Below the pieces are notes generated by a model. It did no database searches, was not told the DNA's origin, and worked only from the letters and a program-made list of their open reading frames with translations. Below, piece after piece: positions 27,706 through 36,481 of a stretch of DNA of 64,000 nt. Numbering within the stretch: the first letter of the stretch is position 1; every line of letters begins with the position of its first letter. Source of the stretch: Gemmatimonas aurantiaca (lineage in GTDB: Bacteria; Gemmatimonadota; Gemmatimonadetes; Gemmatimonadales; Gemmatimonadaceae); contig NZ_JBBCJO010000006.1 in assembly GCF_037190085.1 (NCBI RefSeq), positions 62,001-126,000 on the forward strand, given 5' to 3'. The translations under genes were made by a program, and so were the position numbers.

Positions 27706-27855
27706 TCACCAGATGCCCGGAATCAACCGCGCCGCCTTGGCGATCCGCAGCCACAACCCGGCGGACTTGGCGTGCTGCCTGACGAGCCACGTTTCCCATG
27801 CCGTGGCGTCCTTGAACAGGCGCACGGGCAGCTCGACGGGTTGGGGAGTGGTCAT
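27706..27855 (-). pseudogene. Truncated YdeI/OmpD-associated family protein
   Basis: Only the first 49 or so residues of a YdeI-type protein (usually about 190): LFKDATAWETWLVRQHAKSAGLWLRIAKAA. It then diverges and stops after PGIW, where homologues continue into the SVTYxEALDxALCYGWIDG region. The missing body is not nearby. The 150 bases between it and the gene at 27549 hold nothing recognisable. Confidence 0.65.
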
Positions 27856-27915
27856 GGTGGAAAGTTTTCGAAGGGAGCCCGGATTCTCATCATGCCGCAT
27901 TCGGCGGCGGTACGC

Positions 27916-28377
27916 CTACGCCTCGTTGTAGGCTCGCTCGAGCTCTGCCACGTCGAGCTTCACCATCGTCATCATCGCTTCCATCACCGCCTTCACCTTC
28001 CGGGCGTCTGTATCGCTGATCAGTTCGGTGAATCGTCTCGGGACAATCTGCCAGGTGAGACCAAAAGGATCTTTGATCCAACCGCATTGCGTGGGCTTCG
28101 CTCCGGCCTTCACGAGCTTGTCCCAGTATTCATCCACTTCATCCTGATCCGCGCAGTCCACGTAAAGCGAGATTCCCTCGGAGAAGCTGAAGTACGGACC
28201 GCCGTTGTAGCCCATGAAGAATTGACCACCAACGACGAACTCGGCGGAACTGATTGGACCATCCTCGCCCCTGCGGGCGATGTTGCGCACTTCGGAATCC
28301 GGAAACGTACCGGTGTAGAACTCGATCGCCGCTTCGAGCTGGTCGTTGAACATGAGGAACGGCGTCACTTTGTTCAT
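27916..28377 (-). CDS. PhnB-like VOC protein (3-demethylubiquinone-methyltransferase-like)
   Basis: 153 residues. Typical PhnB/3-dmu-9 pattern: TPFLMFNDQLEAAIEFYTGTFPDSEVRNI, GGQFFMGYNGGPYFSFSEGISLYVDCADQDEVDEYWDKL, and CGWIKDPFGLTWQIVP. The fold is that of glyoxalases, but most members have no proven reaction. ATG at 28377 with GGAGAC before it. A 45-base element that recurs at 38.7 and 48.6 kb lies 70-110 bases upstream. Confidence 0.9.
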   Translation of the reverse strand: MNKVTPFLMFNDQLEAAIEFYTGTFPDSEVRNIARRGEDGPISSAEFVVGGQFFMGYNGGPYFSFSEGISLYVDCADQDEVDEYWDKLVKAGAKPTQCGWIKDPFGLTWQIVPRRFTELISDTDARKVKAVMEAMMTMVKLDVAELERAYNEA

Positions 28378-28445
28378 GGGAATGTCTCCTCGGTGATGGC
28401 GATGCTCTTCTCCGTCCAACGCCCAGCGCGCTGCCGCGGGTCTCC

Positions 28446-28489
28446 ATAACAATGCGGCAGGTGGACACGACGAGCCAGTCGCTCTCCTC
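28446..28489 (-). repeat. Copy A of a dispersed ~45-bp element
   Basis: Resembles 48602-48645 at most positions (shared GAGCCAGTCGC, CTCCTC) and 38703-38745 more weakly. Minus-strand reading gives DWLVVSTCRIVM. The differences fall mainly at third-codon-like positions. It sits upstream of a minus-strand VOC gene. Confidence 0.45.
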
Positions 28490-28542
28490 GGATGCCCGCG
28501 GCGGCGTTGCATGTGCCATCCGATTGCCAGTTATCTTGCCGG

Positions 28543-29439
28543 ATGAAAACCGACCTGGCTTCGACTCTTCGGGCGCGCCTGGCGCTCGCGGACCCTGTTC
28601 GCGTGGAATTCCGACGAGGCGACCTGAGGGAGGCCAGCGGATTCCGCCGAGAGCGGATCGAGTACCGCGGTCTCGAAGGTGACCTCATTCCGGCGTTCCT
28701 GTTCACGCCGCTGAATCGCCAACCGCTTGGCGGCGTGGTCGTCTTCCACCAGCACAACGGGGAATTCCATTTCGGGAAGAGCGAAGTCGCCGGCGAGGTG
28801 GGGGACGGATATCAAGCCTTCGGACCGGCACTCGCACGAAGAGGGTTCGCCGTGCTGGCCCCCGACGCTCTCACATTCGAGGATCGACGGGGAGCGATTC
28901 AGGGGGTGGAACCGGAATATCGTGATTGGGTCCGGCACTACAACGCCATGGCCTACCGGTTGCTCGATGGCGACACATTGATGCGGAAGTGCCTGGACGA
29001 CGCTCAAAGAGCTCTGAGCGTTCTGCTCGACGCCGCTGAAGTGGACGCGCGATTCGTGGGCGTGGCCGGACATTCGTACGGTGGGTACACGGCACTCTAC
29101 CACGCGGCGATCGACGCCCGCTGCAGGTTCGCCTGCATCAGCGGTGCTGTATGCAGCTTCGCGACACGGCGTCGGGAAGACACCGGCATTACCCTGTTCG
29201 AGACGGTGCCCGGGCTCGTTCGCGAAATCGACACGCACGACGTTCTCGCCGCGATCGGTCCTCGGCCGACGCTGGTCGTGTCTGGTACCGCAGACAAGTA
29301 CTCACGGGATGCCGACCAGGTCGTGGCCAAGGTCGCCGGCGACTTCATCACCGAGTTGCGTGTCGATGGTGGACACGCGCTCGATCAGGAGAGATTCGAC
29401 GCGATCGTCGAGTGGCTCGTGGACCGCATGACCCGCTGA
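28543..29439 (+). CDS. Dienelactone-hydrolase-like alpha/beta hydrolase
   Basis: 298 residues. VVFHQHNGEFHFGKSE in the oxyanion area, FAVLAPDALTFEDR, nucleophile elbow VAGHSYGGYTALY near residue 180, Asp in VSGTADKYSRDAD and His in VDGGHALDQERF complete the triad. The GHSYGG and large active-site loop resemble acyl-esterase/dienelactone hydrolase families; cytoplasmic since no signal peptide is seen. Substrate unknown. Confidence 0.85.
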   Translation: MKTDLASTLRARLALADPVRVEFRRGDLREASGFRRERIEYRGLEGDLIPAFLFTPLNRQPLGGVVVFHQHNGEFHFGKSEVAGEVGDGYQAFGPALARRGFAVLAPDALTFEDRRGAIQGVEPEYRDWVRHYNAMAYRLLDGDTLMRKCLDDAQRALSVLLDAAEVDARFVGVAGHSYGGYTALYHAAIDARCRFACISGAVCSFATRRREDTGITLFETVPGLVREIDTHDVLAAIGPRPTLVVSGTADKYSRDADQVVAKVAGDFITELRVDGGHALDQERFDAIVEWLVDRMTR

Positions 29440-29498
29440 GATCGCCGGACACATCGTTCTTCGCGGCCCCCCTTGCATGCGGGAAACATGCATGCTAG

Positions 29499-29522
29499 AT
29501 ACTGAACCATATGGTTCAGTAT
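29499..29522. promoter_or_regulatory. Perfect 24-bp palindrome, ArsR operator overlapping the start codon
   Basis: Arms ATACTGAACCAT and ATGGTTCAGTAT meet without a spacer. The site covers the first ATG of the ArsR-type regulator (29511), so binding should block its own transcription or initiation. A second in-frame ATG follows at 29523. Confidence 0.75.
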
Positions 29523-29876
29523 ATGACGACCCGACTGGATGCATCGTTTGCCGCGCTCGCGGACCCGACGCGGCGTGGTGTGCTGGAGCAGCTCGGACGA
29601 GCCGACGCTTCGATCACGGACCTTGCCGAGCAGTTCCGCATGACGCTTACGGGCATGAAGAAGCACGTCGGTGTGCTGGAGCAGGCGGGGCTCGTCACCA
29701 CGAAGAAGATCGGACGCGTGCGGACGTGCCAGCTGGGCCCGCGCCGATTGGAGGAAGAGACGGCGTGGCTCGAGACGTACCGTCAACGCTGGGACGAACG
29801 CTTCGACGAGTTGGAGAAGGTCGTTCAGGAACTGACACTCAAGGAGAAGACCGATGGACGCAGGAATCGGGAGTGA
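29511..29876 (+). CDS. ArsR family transcriptional regulator
   Basis: 121-residue winged-helix repressor. LDASFAALADPTRRGVLEQLGRADASITDLAEQF is the typical ArsR start, MKKHVGVLEQAGLVTTKKIGRVRTCQL the recognition helix and wing. No metal-binding CxC motif, as expected for the subgroup paired with AHSA1 genes. The start could be 29511 or 29523. It overlaps the AHSA1 gene by 23 bases, so the two are one operon under the palindrome at 29499. Confidence 0.92.
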   Translation: MVQYMTTRLDASFAALADPTRRGVLEQLGRADASITDLAEQFRMTLTGMKKHVGVLEQAGLVTTKKIGRVRTCQLGPRRLEEETAWLETYRQRWDERFDELEKVVQELTLKEKTDGRRNRE

Positions 29877-30372
29877 ATCCGGGTCCGTGAAGAACCGCAC
29901 CACGGTGGAGCGGACATCCGACCGCGAGGTGGTCGTCACGCGGACCATCAACGGCCCGGCGCGGATCGTGTTCGAGGCATTCACCCAGCCCGAGTTGTTC
30001 AGACGCTGGTGGGTGCCCAGATCGATGGGCATGAAGTTGCAATCCTGTGAGATCGACGCTCGTGTCGGAGGCCAGTACCGGTTGGCATTCGACGTTGGTG
30101 GTTCCGAACCCGCCGTGTTTTTCGGCACGTATGTCGAGGTGCAACCACCCTCGCGCCTCACATGGACCAACGAAGAAGGTGACGAAGGCGGATCGGTCAC
30201 CACGGTGACCTTCGAGGAACAGAACGGCAAGACGCTGGTGACCCTGCGCGAGACCTATCCGTCGAAGGAAGCGCTCGATGCGGCAGGCACCGGAGCCGCC
30301 GAGGCACTGATCGAGACGTTCGGTCAGCTGGACGAACTGCTCGTCGCACTGGGTGAGAGCTCGGGACAGTAA
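29854..30372 (+). CDS. SRPBCC/AHSA1 domain protein
   Basis: 172 residues of the Bet v1-like hydrophobic-ligand fold: VVVTRTINGPARIVFEAFTQPELFRRWWVP at the start, GGQYRLAFDVGG, GTYVEVQPPSRLTWTNEE, then VTTVTFEEQNGKTLVTLRETY. AHSA1-type proteins are regularly co-encoded with a metal-independent ArsR protein, as here; the small ligand is unknown. Cytoplasmic. Translationally coupled by overlap with the regulator. Confidence 0.93.
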   Translation: MDAGIGSESGSVKNRTTVERTSDREVVVTRTINGPARIVFEAFTQPELFRRWWVPRSMGMKLQSCEIDARVGGQYRLAFDVGGSEPAVFFGTYVEVQPPSRLTWTNEEGDEGGSVTTVTFEEQNGKTLVTLRETYPSKEALDAAGTGAAEALIETFGQLDELLVALGESSGQ

Positions 30373-30398
30373 CCGCGACGGGGATCTTCCGGTCGATC

Positions 30399-30439
30399 GT
30401 CCGATAGTCCCGGCACACACGGGCCGGGGCTATCGGACG
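30399..30439. terminator. Strong hairpin between convergent genes
   Basis: CGTCCGATAG (30399-30408) pairs exactly with CTATCGGACG (30430-30439), continuing inward with CCCGG/CCGGG. It sits between the AHSA1 gene and the convergent ankyrin gene. There is no T run, so it may act as a Rho-assisted or bidirectional barrier. Confidence 0.45.
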
Positions 30440-30531
30440 GAGTTGCGAACATCCGATAGATGGGTTTCACGCTCGTCGAGCGGAATCTGCAACGGAATGT
30501 CGGGCGCGGGCGCATTGCTGATGAGTGCGCC

Positions 30532-31815
30532 TCAGCGCGTATCCCAGGCGGAGAGAACCGCCTCGACCGATGCAGATGCCTCCCGGGTGTCGGGTCCGGG
30601 TCGAGCCCCTGCCTCGAGAAGCAGTCTGGCCACACCGGCATGATCGTGACTGGTGTTGCCGAACCGGGACCCGTGACAGCACCAGCCGAGCGGGGTGGCG
30701 TCATAGTGCGCATCCCGGATCGTGACCAGCTCGCGTGCATCGCGATGACGCAGCAGAGCCGTCACCGCATCCGTGGAGCCCTCCCACGCCGCACAGTGGA
30801 GCGCTGTACCGGAATCGTGACCGGGAGTCCGCGGATCGAATCCCAGGTCGATCATGAGCGCCACGGCTCGAGCGTTGCCATTCCATGCCGCGTCGGTGAT
30901 CGCGCGATGGTCCTCCACGACCATCGACTCGATCAGGCCCGGATGCGTTTGCACCAGCGATCTCGCGTGAACCTCGTCTCCTGCCAGACAGGCGTGATGC
31001 AGACGTTGGAGCGGACTCGCAAATTCCAACATCGCGTCCAGGGTCTCGTGCTGCTGGAACTGTGCTGCGACATCCAGCGGTGATCGGCCGTTGCCGATGG
31101 TCCAGAAGTAGATGTGGTAGCTGCTTGGTGGTTGCTCGGCGTAGACGCCCTGCCCTGTTTGCAGATCGAGAAGCGCGGGGTTGGCGCGCAACATGTCGCA
31201 CGCATGGTCGGTAAGCCCGAGTGCGGCAGCGAGAAAGATGTCGGCCGTGGCGCCACGCTCGACGAGGTAACGGGCGAGATCGTATCGTCCCTCCCCTTGC
31301 TTGCTGGCGAGCATCCATTGGGCCGCAGTGGATCGGTGGTCCACGTCTCGAGCGTCCGGATCTGCCCCTGCCGCGAGGAGCTGGTCAATGGCGGCGCGCG
31401 ACCTCGCGAAATGGAGAGGTGTCTGACCATCGCCGCCGCGTTCATGCACACGCGCCGGATCTTCGACGATCATTCGAGCCAGAAGATCCAGACGGTCCAG
31501 ATGAGCCGCCGCGCAGGCGTCGGGTATCGCTCCCGCCGCGATCAACCGGTCCGCGACGGCTCCAGTCGCGGAGTGAAGCGCATGAAACCCGCCGGCCCAC
31601 CATTCACTGCGCCGGTTCGGATCGGCACCGAAGTCGAGAAGTACCTCCACCATCGCCAGATCGCCAGCGTAGGCCACGATGGCGGGCGCATTGAACGGGA
31701 ATACCGGAGCGTCGATCTGCTGACGAAGCTCCGGATGACGCTCGAAGAGCCGGCGCACCGCGCTCGCATCGCGACGCGCAAAAGCGTCGTGCAAGTGCTG
31801 CAGTGTTGAAGACAT
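30532..31815 (-). CDS. Ankyrin-repeat protein
   Basis: 427 residues from the ATG at 31815, composed of at least five ankyrin-like repeats, for example DGQTPLHFARSRAAIDQLLAAGADPDARD, RSPLDVAAQFQQHETLDAMLEF and GTALHCAAWEGSTDAVTALLRHRDA, and a terminal DHAGVARLLLEAGARPG. No enzymatic domain or signal peptide is seen. Likely a cytoplasmic protein-interaction module. The longer upstream frame overlaps the kinase-like gene, so the ATG at 31815 is preferred. Confidence 0.85.
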   Translation of the reverse strand: MSSTLQHLHDAFARRDASAVRRLFERHPELRQQIDAPVFPFNAPAIVAYAGDLAMVEVLLDFGADPNRRSEWWAGGFHALHSATGAVADRLIAAGAIPDACAAAHLDRLDLLARMIVEDPARVHERGGDGQTPLHFARSRAAIDQLLAAGADPDARDVDHRSTAAQWMLASKQGEGRYDLARYLVERGATADIFLAAALGLTDHACDMLRANPALLDLQTGQGVYAEQPPSSYHIYFWTIGNGRSPLDVAAQFQQHETLDAMLEFASPLQRLHHACLAGDEVHARSLVQTHPGLIESMVVEDHRAITDAAWNGNARAVALMIDLGFDPRTPGHDSGTALHCAAWEGSTDAVTALLRHRDARELVTIRDAHYDATPLGWCCHGSRFGNTSHDHAGVARLLLEAGARPGPDTREASASVEAVLSAWDTR

Positions 31816-31868
31816 CTCTCTGCTCGTGTTTCGGTGGGCGCTGCCCTTTCCGCGGACGGAGGGCGTCC

Positions 31869-32474
31869 TCAGACGCCAGCGCGGAAAATACCGCGTGCGG
31901 TCATGTGCGCCACCACCTGATCGGCCCGTTGGTGCAGCGTGCCATGGACCTCGAGGCACGGGATCGTCCATCCCCAGGTCTGATCGATGAACATTTCCCG
32001 GAGGACACGATCGACGCGCCGCCGCAGGCGCGGCAAGTCTGCATCCGGGAGACGGTCCGGTCGCTCGATGGGCACGTAGACGACCAGGTCCAGCGTATTC
32101 AGAGCACTCAGAGTGGCCGCGACGTGATCGCCGAGGGGCCTTTGCGATTGGAGCGCCACGAGGTAGGCGAGATAGTCGGCCGGTGAGCGGTCGAAGACGA
32201 GAGATTGTGCGGGGTGAGTGGCGAACGTGGCGATCGCGGCGTCGACCAGTTCTTCGAAGTCCGCAATCGTTGGCGGTTCGCTGAACGCGTGCCCTGCGGA
32301 CAGCAGGTGATAATACGGCTCTTCGATGGCAACGAGCCCGGGAATGCGATGAACGAGTTCCGTGACGAGTGTCGACTTGCCCGTTCCGTGACTGCCCACG
32401 ATCGCGATGCGTATCGGAGTGATGGGCGGAAGACGTGTATGTTGACCGGCGCTCAGATCAGCGACATGATCCAT
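31869..32474 (-). CDS. P-loop NTPase, AAA/nucleoside-kinase-like
   Basis: 201 residues. Walker A GSHGTGKSTLV near residue 27, an EEPYYHLL segment, and LVFDRSPADYLAYL as Walker-B/lid-like region; Arg-rich RLRRRVDRVLREMF follows. The layout resembles AAA_28 or deoxynucleoside-kinase-like enzymes that phosphorylate small substrates. Cytoplasmic. It is 54 bases from the ankyrin gene, same strand; only 7 bases separate it from the DHFR-like gene upstream, suggesting an operon. Confidence 0.8.
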   Translation of the reverse strand: MDHVADLSAGQHTRLPPITPIRIAIVGSHGTGKSTLVTELVHRIPGLVAIEEPYYHLLSAGHAFSEPPTIADFEELVDAAIATFATHPAQSLVFDRSPADYLAYLVALQSQRPLGDHVAATLSALNTLDLVVYVPIERPDRLPDADLPRLRRRVDRVLREMFIDQTWGWTIPCLEVHGTLHQRADQVVAHMTARGIFRAGV

Positions 32475-32481
32475 GTTCGAT

Positions 32482-33039
32482 TCAACGCGCGCGTCGGTAG
32501 TGCACGGCGACCGCGCCGTTGCCGAGCGGCTTGGCGGAGATCAGTTCGAGCCGTCGCGTGCTGGGCAGTCCGCTCTCATACAGAGTCGGGCCATGACCGG
32601 CGATCCGGGGGTGAACAAGAAACCTGTACTCGTCGATCAGCTCCAGTCGATCCAGTTCGGTCGCGAGCTTGCCGCTTCCGAGGAGCACGCCGTTCGGAGT
32701 CGCATCCTTGAGCTGTTGCACGCCGGTGCGCAGGTCGCCCGCGATGTGATGGCTATTGGTCCATGGGAAGTCCTTTCGCGTCGAAGACACCACGTGCTTC
32801 GGCTTGGTCTCCAGCTTGACCGCCCACTCGCGCAACGCCGGTGGTGCCTCGATGTCACCGGAGGCGACCGCTGGCCAGTAGCTCTCCATCATCTCGTAGG
32901 TGACGCGGCCCCAGAGCATCGCCCCGCTCTCGTCCAAGAGGCGGGTGAAGAAGGCGTGCGTCTCGTCGTCGGCGATGCCTTCCTGGTGGTCGACGCAGCC
33001 GTCCAGAGTCACATTGATGCTGAAAGTCAGGAGTCCCAT
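32482..33039 (-). CDS. Dihydrofolate reductase/RibD C-terminal family protein
   Basis: 185 residues. Family marks: FSINVTLDGCVDHQ at the start, LWGRVTYEMMESYWP, KHVVSSTRKDFPW, GVLLGSGKLATEL as the NADPH site, and YRFLVHPRIAGHGPTLYE. A common soil-bacterial reductase of unknown substrate. It heads a minus-strand run with the P-loop NTPase. The DNA between 33040 and 33312 upstream has no gene that I can recognise. Confidence 0.88.
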   Translation of the reverse strand: MGLLTFSINVTLDGCVDHQEGIADDETHAFFTRLLDESGAMLWGRVTYEMMESYWPAVASGDIEAPPALREWAVKLETKPKHVVSSTRKDFPWTNSHHIAGDLRTGVQQLKDATPNGVLLGSGKLATELDRLELIDEYRFLVHPRIAGHGPTLYESGLPSTRRLELISAKPLGNGAVAVHYRRAR

Positions 33040-33312
33040 GGTGTCTTCCGTTCGGGGTACGCGAGGAGTGGGACCTCGCTACGTCAGCTTCAAAGCCACA
33101 TCGAGTCATTCGCCTGCTGGGTTTCGAGGCTGGCACTCCGATCGATCAAGAGAAGCAAGGCGACGTAGCAGAGGACGAGTGCGACGCGCAGATCGGCGAT
33201 CCAGGTATCGTCGGGTCCTCGGGTACGCGTGTGCGCACGATCACGGCGGTATCCATGATGGCAGCCGGGGCATTCGCACGCCCTGCGGCCGTTTGGACAC
33301 CTGCAACGAATG

Positions 33313-33810
33313 TCAGCACGCTGACGCCGATGGTGGTGCCGAAGACGCCGGTGCGGCGGAGCTGTCTGGGGTGGCCGCCATGCCGACACCGGGACCTGCG
33401 AGGCCAAGTTGGCGAACAACCGAGAGACGATCAACGACCTGGCGATGTCCCGTGATACGACCCTCCCGGAAATAATAGATGGTCATGCCCTGCACGTTGA
33501 TGCGACGTCCTGTCGGCGGGAGTGGGCCAAGCGCACCCGTTTGCGTCCCGTGCATGCTCCAGGCGATAGCCACGCAATCCTGGCCCGCGATGACATCGGT
33601 GAGATCGAAGCGCAGGTCCGGGAATGGTGCGCGAGAGGCAATGAGACGATCCTTGAACCCGGCGCGGGAAAGGGTCGCCCCGTCCCAGGGATCACCGGGA
33701 TCGCTCTGGATCGTGTATTGATCCGCCAGGAAGCCGTCCACGGCATCGAGATCGCCGTTGTTCCACACGGCCTCCATGAATTCGGTAAGTATGCGCGCGT
33801 TGTCTATCAT
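33313..33810 (-). CDS. SnoaL-like ester cyclase/polyketide-cyclase-fold protein
   Basis: 165 residues from the ATG at 33810. The SnoaL-like cone fold is suggested by ILTEFMEAVWNNGDLDAVDGFLADQY, FKDRLIASRAPFPDLRFDLTDVIAGQDCVAIAWSMHGTQTG and YYFREGRITGHRQVVDRLSVVRQLG. The final 30 residues are an Ala/Ser/Pro-rich tail not typical of the family and may reflect an altered end. Function unknown; a ligand-binding or cyclase role is only by fold. Confidence 0.8.
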   Translation of the reverse strand: MIDNARILTEFMEAVWNNGDLDAVDGFLADQYTIQSDPGDPWDGATLSRAGFKDRLIASRAPFPDLRFDLTDVIAGQDCVAIAWSMHGTQTGALGPLPPTGRRINVQGMTIYYFREGRITGHRQVVDRLSVVRQLGLAGPGVGMAATPDSSAAPASSAPPSASAC

Positions 33811-33970
33811 GATCGAATGAAATGCGTGTCGGGCCGATGCCGCGTTCACCTGTGAACCGCAGCATCGAAGTCTTCGTCAGTTGGCATGGAAGTGCGCCTT
33901 CGTCAAGTGCAACGAAGTGTTGGCGACAGCGCTCTGTCAGTCGACCGGCGCCCGATTGCTCTGCCACGCT

Positions 33971-35410
33971 TTACCGGCGTTGCCGAATGTGCGTCGCCGT
34001 GAGCCGACGGGCAACATCGAGTGCCTCGGCAGCGGGGGCGAGCACACTGGGCTGTACGCCATGGCCTTCCCAATCGGTGCCGGAAATCGGACTGGTGATA
34101 CGCCCGCCGGGAACGTTCACATAAAAATGGTCCGTCACGCGCCGTGACCATGTAGGATGGGCGCCGCCGCCGGTGGGATCACCAACCACGATGGCGCGAT
34201 TCAGTTGCTGGAGTTCATAGGCGAACGCTTCTCCGGCCGAGAAGGTCCGGGTGGACGTGAGCACATAGAGGGGCTTCGACTCGGTGAACCGTGGCCCTGG
34301 GACCTCGGTCGTCCATGCGGAGTCCGTCCGCTCGGACGCGCGTGTCCATGTAGTGGCCAATAGCGTGCGCGACGTGAAGAAGTACGAGGCAAGATAGGTT
34401 ACCAGATCCGCGTCACCGCCATTGTTGTCGCGCAGGTCGACGATGAGGGCGTCGGTTCCTTTGACAAATGCCATCGCCGCATCGACGGTGGGTTTGCAGT
34501 ATTCCGGGGGACCGAAGCCGTTCAGCTTCAGATAGCCGACGTTGTCGTCGAAACGTTCGACGCGGATGAACGCACAGTTGCCGCGCTCCCATTGCATCCG
34601 TCGTTGCTCGGGACCGCCAATCGTGAACGAATCAGAGAAATCGACCGGTAGCACCGGGACACTGAACTCCACACGGAAATGGCGATCTCCCGACAGGGCC
34701 CGAAGCTCGTTCGTGAGCATATCCGCGAGGTACCGGCTTGCCGTGATGCCGTCATATGCGCCACGACGATGTCGCATGTCGATGCTGTCCCCGATCCACT
34801 GGCCGGTCTCACGATCGATGTAGTATTGCCGAACATTTTCTGCCGTGCCGGTTACGACGCGTGACCGCTCTGGCTCCGTTACGAGGAGATCCGAAACCGA
34901 TGCGGTTGGCGGCAGCGCCACCAATGTGAAATAGCTGATCCTGGTGCTGTCGTCTGCTGCGACGGCGAGGACACCGAAGCGGCGCACCGCGGAACCCCGA
35001 TCGCGAACGACGAACTCCACGTGCTGCGTGCCTGCTCCCACCAGCTGGACGAGCATCAAGCCCCCTGTGGTCGATCCGAGCACAAGGCCATTGGGGAGTG
35101 CGGTACCGATTGCGGCGCGCTGGAAGGCACCGAGTCGTGCGCTGTCCGAACCGTTGACGGCAGAGATCCAGGCAGTCAGCAGACGGCCCGCCGGTGTTTG
35201 TGGCACCGCGGCCGTCGCATTGTCGACTACGGCAGCTTGCCCACCAAGCAACGCGGGCGACATCACCAGAGACCCACCAAGCACACCAAGTTGGAACGCG
35301 AGCGCGCCCCCGAGCTGTCGCAATTTCCCGCTTCGAGTCCGGGATGTGCGCGGGGTGCGCAGGCGCCTCCGATCCGAATACCGTGCGCCAGGTTCGACCA
35401 GAGCGTACAT
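33971..35410 (-). CDS. S41 family peptidase
   Basis: 479 residues with an N-terminal hydrophobic signal/anchor (ALAFQLGVLGGSLVMSPALL) after a basic leader. The beta-rich first half contains AGRLLTAWISAVN and a long exported region. The S41 core shows NVGYLKLNGFGPPEY, DALIVDLRDNNGGDADLVTYLASYF and the nucleophile in STRTFSAGEAFAYELQQ, then DPTGGGAHP. This is the IRBP/tricorn-core type rather than CtpA (no PDZ). A strong palindrome (35472-35493) lies 60 bases upstream. Confidence 0.88.
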   Translation of the reverse strand: MYALVEPGARYSDRRRLRTPRTSRTRSGKLRQLGGALAFQLGVLGGSLVMSPALLGGQAAVVDNATAAVPQTPAGRLLTAWISAVNGSDSARLGAFQRAAIGTALPNGLVLGSTTGGLMLVQLVGAGTQHVEFVVRDRGSAVRRFGVLAVAADDSTRISYFTLVALPPTASVSDLLVTEPERSRVVTGTAENVRQYYIDRETGQWIGDSIDMRHRRGAYDGITASRYLADMLTNELRALSGDRHFRVEFSVPVLPVDFSDSFTIGGPEQRRMQWERGNCAFIRVERFDDNVGYLKLNGFGPPEYCKPTVDAAMAFVKGTDALIVDLRDNNGGDADLVTYLASYFFTSRTLLATTWTRASERTDSAWTTEVPGPRFTESKPLYVLTSTRTFSAGEAFAYELQQLNRAIVVGDPTGGGAHPTWSRRVTDHFYVNVPGGRITSPISGTDWEGHGVQPSVLAPAAEALDVARRLTATHIRQRR

Positions 35411-35471
35411 GGGAGCGTCCGGGAGAGAAAGTATGCGATCAGATGACGGCTACGCCGAGTCGTGGAACCTC

Positions 35472-35493
35472 AACTACTATTCACATAGTAGTT
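35472..35493. promoter_or_regulatory. Operator-like perfect dyad upstream of the S41 peptidase
   Basis: Nine-base arms AACTACTAT and ATAGTAGTT with a 4-base spacer. TACTAT/ATAGTA half-sites recall BlaI/CopY-type and some GntR operators. No such regulator is adjacent; the YtrA-type gene at 46.4 kb has a related site. Confidence 0.5.
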
Positions 35494-35644
35494 AACGGTA
35501 ATCGAGCCGTCAAGAATGCCTCTTCCGATGCACTTTGGGCCGACTGTGTTCGTTGGTGGTCCGACGGGCTTGACGTCCACGCTTTCAGATGCCGTCGCAT
35601 CGACTCGCAAAGTCGATCGAAACGCTTTCCATGCGCTGCGCTCC

Positions 35645-36481
35645 CTACTCGGCGAACAGATCGGAATAGTGCTTCACCACACACTCCGGACAGATGCCGT
35701 GCGAAAAATCTGCGTCGGTGTGTGTACGAACATATACCTCGAGGGCTTGCCAGTTCCCACACTCTGTCCGCACTTCCTTGCAGTGTGCGCAAATGGGGAT
35801 GATGCCACGCAGTTGCTTCAGCTCTGCCAGCGCCTTCTCGAGTGACGCACGAACGCGACGTTCGGCCTTCCACAGCTGTGCCCCGCGTACGCGCGTCTCG
35901 TTGCGGTACCACACCAGCAACGCGCCGATCGCGTTCATCACGACGATGACGAGGATGTCGCCATCGATCGTCCCCGATTCACCACTGCTCACCCAGAACA
36001 ACCGGAGGAGAATGAGATTGGTGGAGATGAATAGTGGAGGAATGAGCTGGAGAACGGGGCGGTTGACGAGACCAGCGTAGTAGGCCAGCAGCCACATGAG
36101 TGGCGTGCGGAGCGGCAACGTACTGCCTTCGAGGCGCAGCAGGTTGAGAAGCGAGATGCAGATCGCGGTGATCAGGCTGACCGATAGCAACGTGCGTACG
36201 TACTGGGCGCGGTCTCGCAGTCGGGTGAGACGCCACGCGCCAAAAAGCAGTGCGCCCAGGAACACGACGCGCGTCAGTACTCGCAGATTGAGCAATTCGC
36301 TGCTTTGTGCGGCGACCGTGATGTCGGTTCGCGCAAACCAGAGCGTCGGCGCCAGCAGGAGCAGCATCGTCGCCCGTGCAACCCGGCGATCCTTTTCGAG
36401 ATCCAATGCATCGAGATCGACGATTGGGTGCGTACCCGACGTCGGGTTCAGGGATTGTTCCATCTCAGTGATACTTGTCAT
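35645..36481 (-). CDS. Membrane sensor-like protein with C-terminal Cys cluster
   Basis: 278 residues. Six hydrophobic helices span about residues 35-190 (ARATMLLLLAPTLWFA, VLTRVVFLGALLFGAW, LLSVSLITAICISLLNLL and others), followed by a coiled coil (ERRVRASLEKALAELKQLRG) and a C-terminal motif IPICAHCKEVR with HGICPECVVKHY. This tail occurs at the ends of PAS, response-regulator and kinase proteins and may bind a metal. No catalytic kinase or cyclase domain follows, so signalling output is unclear. Confidence 0.75.
   Translation of the reverse strand: MTSITEMEQSLNPTSGTHPIVDLDALDLEKDRRVARATMLLLLAPTLWFARTDITVAAQSSELLNLRVLTRVVFLGALLFGAWRLTRLRDRAQYVRTLLSVSLITAICISLLNLLRLEGSTLPLRTPLMWLLAYYAGLVNRPVLQLIPPLFISTNLILLRLFWVSSGESGTIDGDILVIVVMNAIGALLVWYRNETRVRGAQLWKAERRVRASLEKALAELKQLRGIIPICAHCKEVRTECGNWQALEVYVRTHTDADFSHGICPECVVKHYSDLFAE

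Noticed and set aside
30399..30439. The strong hairpin considered as an attC site
   Set aside because: No inverse core or GTTRRRY core flanks it, and the arms are unlike the other sites.
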